A stretch of 44,676 nucleotides of DNA from DATEVL01 sp035471625. GTDB lineage: Bacteria > Chloroflexota > Anaerolineae > Anaerolineales > E44-bin32. Positions 16,212 through 24,124 of the stretch are shown piece after piece (position 1 is the first letter of the stretch; each line of letters opens with the position of its first letter). The stretch covers positions 1 to 44,676 of the forward strand of contig DATIPT010000066.1 in assembly GCA_035471625.1 (NCBI GenBank). Reading direction: 5' to 3'. The position numbers and the translations under genes are program-made. Under the pieces are notes generated by a model. That model made no database searches and was not told where the DNA came from. It saw only the letters and a list, made by a program, of their open reading frames with translations.

Positions 16212-16595
16212 GTGTCGCACTTCAAGAACGTGAACGTCGTCTACTACTACGTTACTCAGTGGGAGGCCGCCAAGGCGTTCTATGACGAGGTCCTCGGCTG
16301 GCCGGTCGACTGGTCGGACGACGAGTTCGGGTGGCGCGAATACGGCCGGCCGGGCGAGACTCACATCGCCATCAGCAAGTGGACGGAAGCGGGCTCTCCG
16401 CCCCCACGGGGCGGCGCCACCGCAACCCTGACCGTGGAGGATGCGCACCAGACGGCGGCATGGTTGGCGTCGAAGGGTGTTCGTTGTGACGACGTCGTAG
16501 CCATCCCCGGGGTGGTCACCTACGGAACCTTCTACGATCCCGAAGGGAATCGGATCCAGTTCGCTGCGAGCGCGCCGGAGTCGGCTGGCGGCTGA
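16212..16595 (+). CDS. VOC-superfamily (glyoxalase/bleomycin-resistance fold) protein
   Basis: The 127-residue protein has the paired beta-alpha-beta modules of the vicinal oxygen chelate fold. Examples are YYYVTQWEAAKAFYDEVLGWPVDW near the start and TYGTFYDPEGNRIQFAA at the end, the latter carrying the usual DPEGNxxQ signature. Such proteins may be metalloenzymes or binding proteins; no substrate can be named. The start is a GTG with AAAGGAGG eight bases upstream. It is followed 12 bases later by the phosphatase gene and is probably co-transcribed. Confidence 0.85.
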   Translation: MSHFKNVNVVYYYVTQWEAAKAFYDEVLGWPVDWSDDEFGWREYGRPGETHIAISKWTEAGSPPPRGGATATLTVEDAHQTAAWLASKGVRCDDVVAIPGVVTYGTFYDPEGNRIQFAASAPESAGG

Positions 16596-16607
16596 GCGGA
16601 GGGGCGC

Positions 16608-16982
16608 GTGATCGAGTGGGCCATCCAGGGCCGACTGGCGCGGTCGGCCCATCCGGAGCCGGACGAAGTCGGACCTTGGCTGCGCGAGGCCGGGGATCTG
16701 GGCATCCGCTCGATCGTATGTCTGCTCGATGACGAGCAGCTTGGGCGGTATGCGGGCCTTCCCGGGGGCCTCCTGGAAGCCTACCGCAGGGCTGGGTTCG
16801 CCGTCGGGCACGTTCCCGTGAAGGACCTGCAGGATCCGCCCATGGCGCCGTCGGATCTCGAGGCGGTCTGGCGCCTATTCACGAACATGCCTTCGCCGAT
16901 TCTGGTGCACTGCTGGGCCGGGATCGATCGCACCGGGGCGGCGGTGGCCTACATCCAGGGCCGTATCGAATCCTTGAGATGA
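16608..16982 (+). CDS. Small dual-specificity/tyrosine phosphatase-like protein
   Basis: This 124-residue protein contains the Cys-based phosphatase loop HCWAGIDRTG (HCx5R(S/T) motif, about residues 102-111). A possible general-acid aspartate lies upstream in VPVKDLQDPPM. The length and early segment (AHPEPDEVGPWLREAGDLGIRSIVCLL) fit the atypical dual-specificity phosphatase group. It may act on phosphoproteins, phosphoinositides or nucleotides. The start is GTG; the end overlaps the next gene by four bases (ATGA), so both are translated together. Confidence 0.85.
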   Translation: MIEWAIQGRLARSAHPEPDEVGPWLREAGDLGIRSIVCLLDDEQLGRYAGLPGGLLEAYRRAGFAVGHVPVKDLQDPPMAPSDLEAVWRLFTNMPSPILVHCWAGIDRTGAAVAYIQGRIESLR

Positions 16983-17494
16983 GGATCAAGGTCAACCGCG
17001 CCCCGGTGCTGACTCTGTGGGCGGCAGTGGTGGCCGAGCGGCTCGGCTTCGACAACGACGAAGCGCTGACGCTGGGACGGGCCGTGGCTGGCCTGACGGC
17101 CCAATCCAAAGGCCAGTGGCTGGGCATTTACGAGAAACGCCACAAGGATCCGTCGGGGGCCGCCGAGCCGCTTCCGGACCTGGTGTTTGTCAATCTCTTG
17201 GATCGCGCCGTGCCCGCTCTCCAGACTCCCCAGGGCTTGCGCGCCGCGGAAAAGGGCGAGCCGGCCGACCCGGAGGCCGTGCGGCGCTATCTGCGTTCGA
17301 AGTTTGGAGAGAATCTGCCCACGGTGGAGCGAGCGATGCGCTCCCTGGCGGAGTCGATTCCTGCCGACCGCCTGGCGGTTGATGCGTATGGCCTGTACGA
17401 GCGCTTCCGACCGGCTGTAGAAAAGGGAAAGCGCGGCTGGGGTGCGGCCGGCGACCTCGACGTCGAGCGGATCGCTTCGCTGCGTCCGGGCTAG
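16979..17494 (+). CDS. Conserved protein of unknown function
   Basis: The 171-residue protein begins MRIKVNRAPVLTLWAAVVAERLGFD, a pattern I recognise from uncharacterised proteins of about this size in several phyla. It has no signal peptide, membrane helix or cysteine motif. The N-terminal half is helix-rich and basic, and the C-terminal half (about 110-160) is rich in charged helices. It is translationally coupled to the phosphatase. Its stop overlaps the stop of the convergent peptidase gene in the shared CTAG at 17491-17494. I cannot assign a function. Confidence 0.75.
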   Translation: MRIKVNRAPVLTLWAAVVAERLGFDNDEALTLGRAVAGLTAQSKGQWLGIYEKRHKDPSGAAEPLPDLVFVNLLDRAVPALQTPQGLRAAEKGEPADPEAVRRYLRSKFGENLPTVERAMRSLAESIPADRLAVDAYGLYERFRPAVEKGKRGWGAAGDLDVERIASLRPG

Positions 17495-18663
17495 AAGCCG
17501 TCTCGGTCGACCGCCTGAAGGAACTCGAGCGTGAACGCCTCGCAGGCCTCGACCGACGACGGATCGAGCCGGTCGACGACGTCCGTCGGGCGATGCCACT
17601 CGGTCGGCCGGCCTTCCGGGGTCAGTGAGATCAGGGTCAAGACCCGGAACCCATGCTTGGCCCCGATAGCGCTTTCGGTGTAGGCGCCAGCGAACCCGGC
17701 ATGAGCCCGGGCGCCGAGCTCGGGCCGGCGCTGCGCAATCGAGTCGGCGATCTTCACCAGTTGAGGATCGCTGCGGGCCGTCAGCAGGAATCGTTCCTGG
17801 CTGAGGTAGCAGGGGGTTCCCCGGCGCGTGCCCAGTGAGTCCAGGGTAAACCAGGCTGTTTCGCTCCCCCGATCGGTCTGCGACTGCGCGAACGCCTCGG
17901 CGCCGTAGCAGCCGACCTCCTCGCACCCGGAGAGAACAGCCCACACATCGGTCTGGCGCAGCGGCTGGCGAGCTAGGCGCTCCGCGATGGCCAGGACGAC
18001 GGCGGCCCCGGAGGCGTTGTCGTTGGCGCCGGGGGTGTACTTCGTCAGATCGGCCTGGATAGTGATGAGGAAGAGCCCCAACATCGCCAGGGCGAACGGG
18101 ATCGAGATCGGACGCCAGATTGTCGCCATCGAGACGGCCGCGCCGAGGAAGATCAGGATCAACGCCACGCTGGCGGCCAGTCCGATCGGGACGAGGAGGC
18201 CGAAGAGCCGAAGCCATCCGTCGCTCGAGAAGGCCAAGGGGGTGCGATGGGAGTCGAGGTGGCCCATCAGGATGACCCGCCACTTGGCTTCGCCAGCCGC
18301 CGCGATCCGGGCCACCACATTCTGCGAGCGCCCCCTGGGGAGGACCCAACGGAGGGGATTGGATCGGAAGGCGAGCTCGCGCAGGACCGAGAGCAAGGCG
18401 GCCATGGCGATCAAGAGGGCGCCGACAGCCCCCCAGCCGCCGGCGAACCAGAAGACCAGGAAGCTGAGGAGCATCAGAGCGGCGAACAGAGCCGATGGAT
18501 ACCAACCCGACTTGGCGCTCGTAAAGGTCTGGATCGAAGGGTCGAGACCAGCGTGTCGGAGAGTCTCGGCGGCGTAGTCGGCGGCTTCACGTTCCTTCGA
18601 GGTTGTGGAACCGCGCGGGCCGATGGTCTCGGCCAGATGGCGGACGTGATCCATGGTGGTCAT
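17491..18663 (-). CDS. Membrane-embedded M28-family metallopeptidase
   Basis: The 390-residue protein carries the complete di-zinc ligand set of M28 aminopeptidases: His in LMGHLDSH, Asp in PGANDNASG, Glu-Glu in SGCEEVGCYG, Asp in WFTLDSLG and His in EWHRPTD. It is unusual in having membrane helices at about 57-95 and again at about 155-205, the latter between the first His and the bridging Asp. The active site would thus be held at the membrane. There is no signal peptide. A GGAGG five bases before the ATG at 18663 supports this start. The substrate is unknown; small peptides are typical for the family. Confidence 0.82.
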   Translation of the reverse strand: MTTMDHVRHLAETIGPRGSTTSKEREAADYAAETLRHAGLDPSIQTFTSAKSGWYPSALFAALMLLSFLVFWFAGGWGAVGALLIAMAALLSVLRELAFRSNPLRWVLPRGRSQNVVARIAAAGEAKWRVILMGHLDSHRTPLAFSSDGWLRLFGLLVPIGLAASVALILIFLGAAVSMATIWRPISIPFALAMLGLFLITIQADLTKYTPGANDNASGAAVVLAIAERLARQPLRQTDVWAVLSGCEEVGCYGAEAFAQSQTDRGSETAWFTLDSLGTRRGTPCYLSQERFLLTARSDPQLVKIADSIAQRRPELGARAHAGFAGAYTESAIGAKHGFRVLTLISLTPEGRPTEWHRPTDVVDRLDPSSVEACEAFTLEFLQAVDRDGF

Positions 18664-18839
18664 TCGGGCCTCCGGGATCGGGACGCTCTGGACGGAGCGC
18701 GCTTCTCAATCGATCAAGGTGGATGCGAGTTGTCCGGATCGTATTGTAGCGCGGGGATCCTTCACAAATGGGGGCGAGCGGCCGAAGCAGAGCTCCGGGC
18801 GTCACGCCGACCGCCCGGAGTTCGGGTCGCGTTCTTGGC

Positions 18840-18863
18840 GCGTCGCCGATGAGTCGGCGACGC
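18840..18863 (-). terminator. Hairpin after bacterioferritin
   Basis: GCGTCGCCGA and TCGGCGACGC form a perfect ten-pair stem with a four-base loop, five bases beyond the stop of the bacterioferritin gene. No U-run follows on the minus strand, so it may be a weak terminator or an mRNA 3' stabiliser. Confidence 0.5.
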
Positions 18864-18868
18864 CATGC

Positions 18869-19345
18869 CTATTCGCTACCGGCGGCTTGAACGCTGAGGT
18901 AGTTCTCCAGACCCATTTGGCCGATCTGGTCTCGCTGGGCCTCGGCCCAGTCGACGTGGCCTTCCTCCATCTTGAGGATCTCCGTCAGGAGATCGACCGT
19001 CGACTGGTCGTCGACTTCATGGCCCAGTCGAATCCCGGCGTTATAGGCGCGGACCGCTCCGAGTTCGGCTTCCTCGTCGTTCCCGATGATCTCGGGCACC
19101 GTCGTGCCGATCTTCATCGGATTGAGCTTCGAAACGACCGGATGGCCTTCGAGGAAGATGATTCGCCCGATGAGCCACTCGGCGTGGTGCATCTCATCGA
19201 TAGCCTGCTTCTCGATCGCCTTGTGGAGCCGGGGATACCCCCAGTTCTCGCACATCTCGGCGTGCACCATGTACTGACTGATGGCGGTCAGTTCGTCGGC
19301 AAGCAGCTCGTTGAGGACGGCGATGAGTTTGTCGTTCCCTTTCAT
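18869..19345 (-). CDS. bfr: Bacterioferritin
   Basis: Bacterioferritin oxidises Fe(II) and stores iron in a 24-subunit haem-containing shell. The 158-residue product matches the family length. It keeps all ferroxidase ligands: Glu18, Glu51, His54, Glu94, Glu127 and His130. It also has Tyr25 and Met52, the inter-subunit haem ligand. The gene follows the GyrI-like gene on the same strand after 73 bases that contain an inverted repeat (GAGCCCGG/CCGGGCTC, 19383-19390 and 19413-19420), so it may be transcribed separately. AAGGAG lies nine bases before the ATG. Its closeness to the iron-uptake operon fits iron homeostasis. Confidence 0.95.
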   Translation of the reverse strand: MKGNDKLIAVLNELLADELTAISQYMVHAEMCENWGYPRLHKAIEKQAIDEMHHAEWLIGRIIFLEGHPVVSKLNPMKIGTTVPEIIGNDEEAELGAVRAYNAGIRLGHEVDDQSTVDLLTEILKMEEGHVDWAEAQRDQIGQMGLENYLSVQAAGSE

Positions 19346-19418
19346 GGAGGCTCTCCTTCTATGTTGACGAGGACGGTGTCGGGAGCCCGGTGCCGGGGCG
19401 CGCCCGGACGCTCCGGGC

Positions 19419-20027
19419 TCACGTCACCGGCTGGCGGATGATCGTTTTCAACTTCCTCTGCGCCGTCCGGCCGGGGTCACTGAGGTAGATCTCATGGTGG
19501 CGCCCCTTCGGACGGTATCCCTTGTCTTGGATAAACGCGTGCAAGCGGTCGATCGTCGGCATCTCGGCGGCGTAGGGTCCGATGTGCAAGACTTGGGCGC
19601 ACAGTCCTTCGCGCCAGCGCTCGAGCCTGACCTTCTTGAGCGCCGCAAGCGGCTTTCGGGCGAGGGCCTCCTTCCGGGATTTCTCCACCATCGCCGGGGT
19701 GACGAATCCGGGCACGGCCAGCATCGCCCGCCAACGCCATGCGGACCGCGCCGCGCGGGTGCTGAACTTCCGTCCTCCGGCCATCCACCACAGGGCCTGG
19801 AGCGGCATGACCGGGACCTCGCGCGGACGCGCCGCCCGCTTCAGGGAGAATTTGAGGGTATAGATCAGCGTATACAGGGCGCCAATCGCCTCCTGAAACT
19901 CACCCCCCTTGGCCGGATCCCCCTTGCCTTCGAGGTACACGTACTTGATCGCCGGAACCCGGATGAGCGCCGGTTCCGCCTTGGCCGAGAGGTACGGCTT
20001 GAGTTGCCTGCGAAAGTCCTCGGCCAT
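19419..20027 (-). CDS. GyrI-like small-molecule-binding domain protein
   Basis: The 202-residue protein has the GyrI/SOUL-type effector-binding layout, with IRVPAIKYVYLEGKGDPAKGGEFQEAIGALYTLIYTLKF near the start and a C-terminal half ending in KGRHHEIYLSDPGRT. The latter matches stand-alone GyrI-like proteins of about 200 residues. Members bind or hydrolyse small molecules, and no ligand can be named. The ATG at 20027 is chosen over an in-frame start 30 bases upstream because AAGGAGG (20040-20034) sits six bases before it. It follows the fumarase beta gene by 19 bases and may be co-transcribed with it. Confidence 0.8.
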   Translation of the reverse strand: MAEDFRRQLKPYLSAKAEPALIRVPAIKYVYLEGKGDPAKGGEFQEAIGALYTLIYTLKFSLKRAARPREVPVMPLQALWWMAGGRKFSTRAARSAWRWRAMLAVPGFVTPAMVEKSRKEALARKPLAALKKVRLERWREGLCAQVLHIGPYAAEMPTIDRLHAFIQDKGYRPKGRHHEIYLSDPGRTAQRKLKTIIRQPVT

Positions 20028-20046
20028 GTTCAACCTCCTTGGGAAA

Positions 20047-20667
20047 TCAGGCCGCAATCAGTTCGTTCAGCCTCTTGGACGACTCGGCCTCAATGACGGC
20101 GTGCAGGCTCTGGCCGTGCGAGTCCATGGTCACGACGGCCGGGAAGTGTTTCACCTCGATCACCCACATCGCCTCGGGCACGCCGAAGTCGAGCTTGTAG
20201 ACCCCGATCACCCGTTGCACAGTCTGGGCGATGAGCGTCGCCGCGCCGCCGATCGCGTGCAGGTAGACGCCAGGGACCTCACCGCAGCCGGCGAGGGTCT
20301 TCGGTCCCATGCCGCCCTTGCCGATCACACCCCGCACCTGGAAGGCGCGCATGACATCCGCCTGATACGGTTCCTCGCGGGTGCTCGTGGTCGGCCCGGC
20401 GGCGACGAAGCGGTACTCCCGGGTATCGAGCCCGCTGACGACCGGGCCGCAGTGATAGATCGCTCCGCCTTCCAAGAGAGGGCGGATCGCCCTTTCCACT
20501 TCGAGATCGTCGCCGCTGGGTTGGCGTGTCTTCTGAATGAAGGTCTCAACCATCCATTTGTGGGCCGCGTCCCGTCCGGTCAGCATCACACCGCTGAGCC
20601 GGACCGGGTCGCCGACGTGCAGCTGCCGGACAGCGTCGGCCGAGAGCGGAAGCGAGAGGTCAATCAT
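20047..20667 (-). CDS. Class I fumarate hydratase, beta subunit
   Basis: The 206-residue protein matches the C-terminal (beta) half of class I iron-sulfur fumarases and tartrate dehydratases. Signatures are SGVMLTGRDAAHKWM, AIYHCGPV, GPTTSTRE and VIGKGGMG, all characteristic of this fold. With the alpha subunit it interconverts fumarate and malate. The start codon lies inside the end of the alpha gene (eight-base overlap) with AAGGAG seven bases before it. Fumarase is more likely than tartrate dehydratase in a central-metabolism setting, but the sequence does not exclude the latter. Confidence 0.9.
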   Translation of the reverse strand: MIDLSLPLSADAVRQLHVGDPVRLSGVMLTGRDAAHKWMVETFIQKTRQPSGDDLEVERAIRPLLEGGAIYHCGPVVSGLDTREYRFVAAGPTTSTREEPYQADVMRAFQVRGVIGKGGMGPKTLAGCGEVPGVYLHAIGGAATLIAQTVQRVIGVYKLDFGVPEAMWVIEVKHFPAVVTMDSHGQSLHAVIEAESSKRLNELIAA

Positions 20668-21577
20668 CACGATCTCCTTGGGCCTTGGTCGACGCCGTCG
20701 GTGGCGGATCGAAGCGAACGTCATCACCGGTGACGATCATCCGGCGCCGGCGATGCGCCCAGCACATGTACGAGACCGAGACGAAGAAGCTTGCCGGGAG
20801 TCGATGGAGGCTGGTCGCCTTGACTCCCAAGAGGGTGGTGTCGCCGCCAAAGCCCATCGGGCCGATGCCGAGACGGTTTCCCTCCTCGAGAAGGCGCGTT
20901 TCCAACTGGGCGAGTTCCGGCGCAGGATGGGAGTCATCGAGGGGGCGCAGCAGGACTTCCTTGGAGGCGGCGAACGACGAGCCGCGGTCACCGCCGATGG
21001 CGACGCCCAGGACGCCCGGGGCGCATCCCTTGCCCTGGGCCCGATGGACGGCGTCCAGGACGACGCGCCGCACACCCTCCAGGTCGCGACCGGCGCCGAG
21101 GCGGCTGTCGGGCAGCGAGTACTGCGCGCCGACGTTCTCGCACCCGCCACCTTTGAGGATAAGGTCGACAACCAACGCGTCCCCGTCGGCTTCTTCGAAA
21201 TGGATCGTCGGGAACGCTTCGTCGCCCAGGTTGTCGCCGCTGTTCTTGCCCGAGATCGAATCGACAGCATTCGGACGCAAGTACGACCGGCGGGTGGCCT
21301 CGGCGACGGCCTCGCGGATCTGGGCGCGCAGTTGCCGCGTGCTCCAACCGGCCGGATAGTGTACGAAGAAGATCGGCGTCCCGGTGTCCTGGCAAATCGG
21401 GCTGGACTTCTCGCGCGCCATGGCAACGTTCTCGAGAATCGCCCCAAGCGCGCCGGAGGCCGCTGATCCTTCCGCTTCGGCGGAGCGGGCCCGATGGAGC
21501 GCCTGCTCCACATCGGGGGGGAGATCGCTCGACGTCAGTCGGATGAGTTCGAGCAGTCGTTCAGAAAGGTCGATCAT
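20660..21577 (-). CDS. Class I fumarate hydratase, alpha subunit ([4Fe-4S])
   Basis: The 305-residue protein is the N-terminal (alpha) half of a two-subunit class I fumarase. Three cysteines in family positions, C62 (PICQDTG), C146 (GGGCENVG) and C185 (GKGCAPGVLG), would hold the [4Fe-4S] cluster that binds the substrate. An in-frame ATG 39 bases upstream is less likely, since GGAGG lies seven bases before the ATG at 21577. The oxygen-sensitive class I enzyme fits an anaerobic or microaerobic organism. The gene overlaps the beta subunit. Confidence 0.9.
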   Translation of the reverse strand: MIDLSERLLELIRLTSSDLPPDVEQALHRARSAEAEGSAASGALGAILENVAMAREKSSPICQDTGTPIFFVHYPAGWSTRQLRAQIREAVAEATRRSYLRPNAVDSISGKNSGDNLGDEAFPTIHFEEADGDALVVDLILKGGGCENVGAQYSLPDSRLGAGRDLEGVRRVVLDAVHRAQGKGCAPGVLGVAIGGDRGSSFAASKEVLLRPLDDSHPAPELAQLETRLLEEGNRLGIGPMGFGGDTTLLGVKATSLHRLPASFFVSVSYMCWAHRRRRMIVTGDDVRFDPPPTASTKAQGDRDD

Positions 21578-21689
21578 AGGCGCGCCTCCGCCCGGGATGG
21601 GCTCTACCATTTTCATGGGCCGTGCCCTGTTGGCCTAGTGAACATCCGCCCTTGGCCGGCCTGTGGGCCGTCATGTGTGGAGGGAAGAC

Positions 21690-21714
21690 ACACCCTGAGC
21701 CCGTCGAAGGGTGT
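21690..21714. repeat. REP-like palindrome, copy 1
   Basis: ACACCCT and AGGGTGT flank TGAGCCCGTCGA between the fumarase and feoB genes. The core GAGCCCGTCGAAGGGTG has the form of extragenic palindromes of the CCTTCGACGGGCTCAGG kind that recur in many bacterial genomes. Dispersal in this genome cannot be judged from one window. Confidence 0.5.
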
Positions 21715-21782
21715 CCATAGATTGCCCGGAGGCGACCATTGGGCCGCCGACGGATCACGTCGAGATTGCGAACGCCCCTGGT

Positions 21783-21821
21783 CTTCGACGGCTCGGCGCC
21801 GGCAGTCTGCGCCTGTCGAAG
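21783..21821. repeat. Inverted repeat, possible degenerate REP copy 2
   Basis: CTTCGAC and GTCGAAG form a seven-pair stem around 25 bases, some 70 bases from the first palindrome and 19 bases past the stop of the feoB permease gene. The shared GTCGAAG core suggests a second, diverged copy. It might also work as a 3' structure for the feo transcript. Confidence 0.35.
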
Positions 21822-21839
21822 CGTGCCCGGACGCTCAGC

Positions 21840-23291
21840 CTACCCGGCCCCGCCGGCGAGCCGCCAGATCTGGGCGACGAAAAAGGTCAGGGTGAAGCCC
21901 AGGGCCAGCGGAATCACGGCGCTCAGGACCGTCCAGCGGCGGCTTCCGGTCTCCTTGTAGATCGTCGCCAGGGTCGTGCTGCACGGGTTGTGGAGCAGGC
22001 TGAACAGCATCAAGTTGACCGCCGTCAGAAGGGTCCAGCCTCCGGCGGTCAGCAGGGCCAGGGTGCCCGACGCGTCCGTCTCGAACATCACGCCCGCTCC
22101 ACTCCCAACACCAGTGGTCCCGGTGACCAGGACGGTCAGCATCAGGATGGTCGGGATGACGATCTCGTTGGCCGGGATGGCGAAAAGATAGGCGACGAGG
22201 ATCACGCCGTTCAAGCCGACGAGCAAGCCGATCGGGTTCAGGAGGTTGATCAGGTGTTCGGCGAGGCTTGCGCCGCCGATGGTGATGTTGGCCGAGAGCC
22301 ATATCGCGGCGCCGGCCGGGACGGCGAAGACGACCGCCCGCCACAGCACGATCAAGGTTCGATCGATGATCGAGGTATAGATCGTTTGCAGGATCCGCGG
22401 TGGGCGGTAGGGTGGGAGCTCTAGGCTGAAGGATGAGACCTCCCCGCGCAACACCGACCGCGAGAGGGCCCAGGACACCCCGAAAGTGATCAGGACACCC
22501 AACACGGCGATCCCGACCACGGCCAGGGCCGAGACCAACCCGGCCAGGTAGGCCGGGGCCAGGGCCCCGATGAAGATGGTCGCCAGCAGGATCTGGGTGG
22601 GCCAACGGCCGTTGCACAGGGCGAAGTTGTTGGTCAGGATGGCGATCAATCGCTCGCGCGGGCTGTCGATGATCCGTGTGGCGACGACGCCGGCGGCGTT
22701 GCAGCCGAAGCCCATCATCATCGAGAGGGACTGCTTGCCGTGCGCGCCGCTCTTGCGGAAGATGGAGTCGAGGTTGAAGGCGACCCGCGGCAGGTAGCCG
22801 AAGTCTTCGAGGAGCGTGAACAGCGGGAAGAAGATCGCCATCGGCGGCAGCATCACGCTCACGACCCAGGCGGCGGCGAGATACATGCCGTCGATGAGGA
22901 GCCCGCTCAACCACCAGGGAAGGCCGATCGACTGGGCGGCGTTCTGCAGGGCCGGGTAGACGGTCCCGATGAGGATCGACGATAGCCAACTCGAGGGGAT
23001 GTTGGCTAGCGAGATCGTGAGCCAGAAGACGCCGGCGAGGAGCAGGATCATTAGCGGGAAGCCCCACAGCCGGCTGGTGACGATGCGGTCCAGGGTTCGA
23101 TCCAAATCGAAGCGCGGCCGCTGGCCGGGGCGGGTCACCGCCCGGTCGGCGAGGCGGGCGGCCTCGCCGTAGAGCGACTCCATCAGGCGCTCGTGAAACT
23201 CCGCCGTCTGCCAGCGAAGGGATTGGGCGACGGTCAGGGCGCGTGCAGGCGTGCCGCGCTCGGGAAGGGGAGGCTGCGCGACGGCGCTCAT
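21840..23291 (-). CDS. feoB: Ferrous iron permease FeoB, membrane part (split FeoB)
   Basis: This 483-residue protein is the C-terminal transport half of FeoB without its GTPase. It has about ten helices and the two Gate (nucleoside-recognition-like) domains, with PLFTLLEDFGYLPRVAF, MMGFGCNAAGV and the FeoB C-terminal domain containing LTNNFALCNGRWPT. In usual FeoB the motif after GFGCN is VPA; here it is AAGVVATR. The cysteines in GFGCN and ALCNGR are candidate iron-handling residues known in the family. Its ATG overlaps the GTPase stop (ATGA), so both halves are made together. The first 80 residues are soluble and would contact the G domain. Confidence 0.93.
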   Translation of the reverse strand: MSAVAQPPLPERGTPARALTVAQSLRWQTAEFHERLMESLYGEAARLADRAVTRPGQRPRFDLDRTLDRIVTSRLWGFPLMILLLAGVFWLTISLANIPSSWLSSILIGTVYPALQNAAQSIGLPWWLSGLLIDGMYLAAAWVVSVMLPPMAIFFPLFTLLEDFGYLPRVAFNLDSIFRKSGAHGKQSLSMMMGFGCNAAGVVATRIIDSPRERLIAILTNNFALCNGRWPTQILLATIFIGALAPAYLAGLVSALAVVGIAVLGVLITFGVSWALSRSVLRGEVSSFSLELPPYRPPRILQTIYTSIIDRTLIVLWRAVVFAVPAGAAIWLSANITIGGASLAEHLINLLNPIGLLVGLNGVILVAYLFAIPANEIVIPTILMLTVLVTGTTGVGSGAGVMFETDASGTLALLTAGGWTLLTAVNLMLFSLLHNPCSTTLATIYKETGSRRWTVLSAVIPLALGFTLTFFVAQIWRLAGGAG

Positions 23292-24124
23292 GTCGCCTCC
23301 ATGGCCAGGCGGGGTGCGGCCGTGATCGTCGACGCCAGGTCGGCCAACTCGCCCTGGCGCACGGCCTCGATGATTCGTTCATCACCATCGAGCAAGCGCA
23401 ACGCCACCCAGCGGGCGTTGGGGAGGTCCGGAAAGAGGGCCTCGACCTCCTGTTGCACCTCGGCAATCGCCCGCTTGAGCTCGGGCGGTTCGCTCTGGAT
23501 CCGATGCGGCCGGCACACGGTGCGCCCGGAGGCGACCTCGTGGATGGTCTTGAGCAGCAAGTCGAATCCCTGCCGCGTTCGGGCGACCGTCGGGACGACT
23601 GGGACGCCCAGGTCGCGGGCCAGGCGGCGCTCGTCCACCTGCAGGCCGTGGCGGCGGGCTTCGTCGAGCAGATTGAGGCAGATGATCACGCGCGAGGTGA
23701 TCTCAAAGACCTGCAGGACGAGGTTCAAGTTGCGCTCAAGCCGGGAGGCGTCGACGACGATCAGGGTCACATCGGGTTGACCGAAGAGCAGGAAATCGCG
23801 GGCTACCTCCTCGTCGGCGCTTGTGGCCAGGAGCGAATAGGTGCCGGGGAGATCGACGAGTTTGAATCGGTTGCCGGCGTACTCGAAACCTCCTTCCGCC
23901 CGGGTCACGGTCTTCCCCGGCCAGTTTCCGGTGTGCTGGCGCAGCCCGGTCAGGGCATTGAAGACGGTGCTCTTGCCGGTGTTGGGGTTGCCGGCGAGGG
24001 CGACGACGTAGTCCCAATCCTGCATGTCGACGCCGAGACGTCGCAGATTGGCGGCGTGATGGGCGGGGCAGTCGGCGCAATCGGCCGGCATTCCGCTCGG
24101 GGCGGGGAGGGCTTGACGGTTCAC
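23288..24124 (-). CDS. feoB: FeoB GTPase domain as a separate protein (split FeoB)
   Basis: The 278-residue protein is the cytoplasmic G domain plus the GDI-like helical domain of FeoB. It has G1 GNPNTGKST (45-53), a G2 region HTGNWPGKTV, G3 DLPG (91-94) and G4 NLLD (151-154), followed by a helical segment to the end. The N terminus has a short cysteine motif, CADCPAHH (16-23). The protein ends cleanly and couples to the permease gene by a four-base overlap, so this is a stable gene split and not a recent frameshift. The start is GTG, overlapping the preceding gene, with GGAGG nearby. Confidence 0.93.
   Translation of the reverse strand: MNRQALPAPSGMPADCADCPAHHAANLRRLGVDMQDWDYVVALAGNPNTGKSTVFNALTGLRQHTGNWPGKTVTRAEGGFEYAGNRFKLVDLPGTYSLLATSADEEVARDFLLFGQPDVTLIVVDASRLERNLNLVLQVFEITSRVIICLNLLDEARRHGLQVDERRLARDLGVPVVPTVARTRQGFDLLLKTIHEVASGRTVCRPHRIQSEPPELKRAIAEVQQEVEALFPDLPNARWVALRLLDGDERIIEAVRQGELADLASTITAAPRLAMEAT

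Noticed and set aside
15168..16811. A 547-codon open frame on the minus strand opposite the EamA and VOC genes.
   Set aside because: Its composition is Arg/Gly/Pro/Gln/Asp-rich with no fold signature. It is the antisense shadow of well-recognised genes in a GC-rich genome.
23288..23291. Possibility that split FeoB is a frameshift of one gene.
   Set aside because: The GTPase frame ends with a complete helical domain and the permease starts with its own ATG in an ATGA overlap, the same coupling used throughout this genome.
21835..23466. A 543-codon minus-strand open frame overlapping the FeoB permease in another frame.
   Set aside because: The Arg/Pro/His-rich translation is typical of an off-frame shadow. 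The real FeoB frame has helices and signature motifs.
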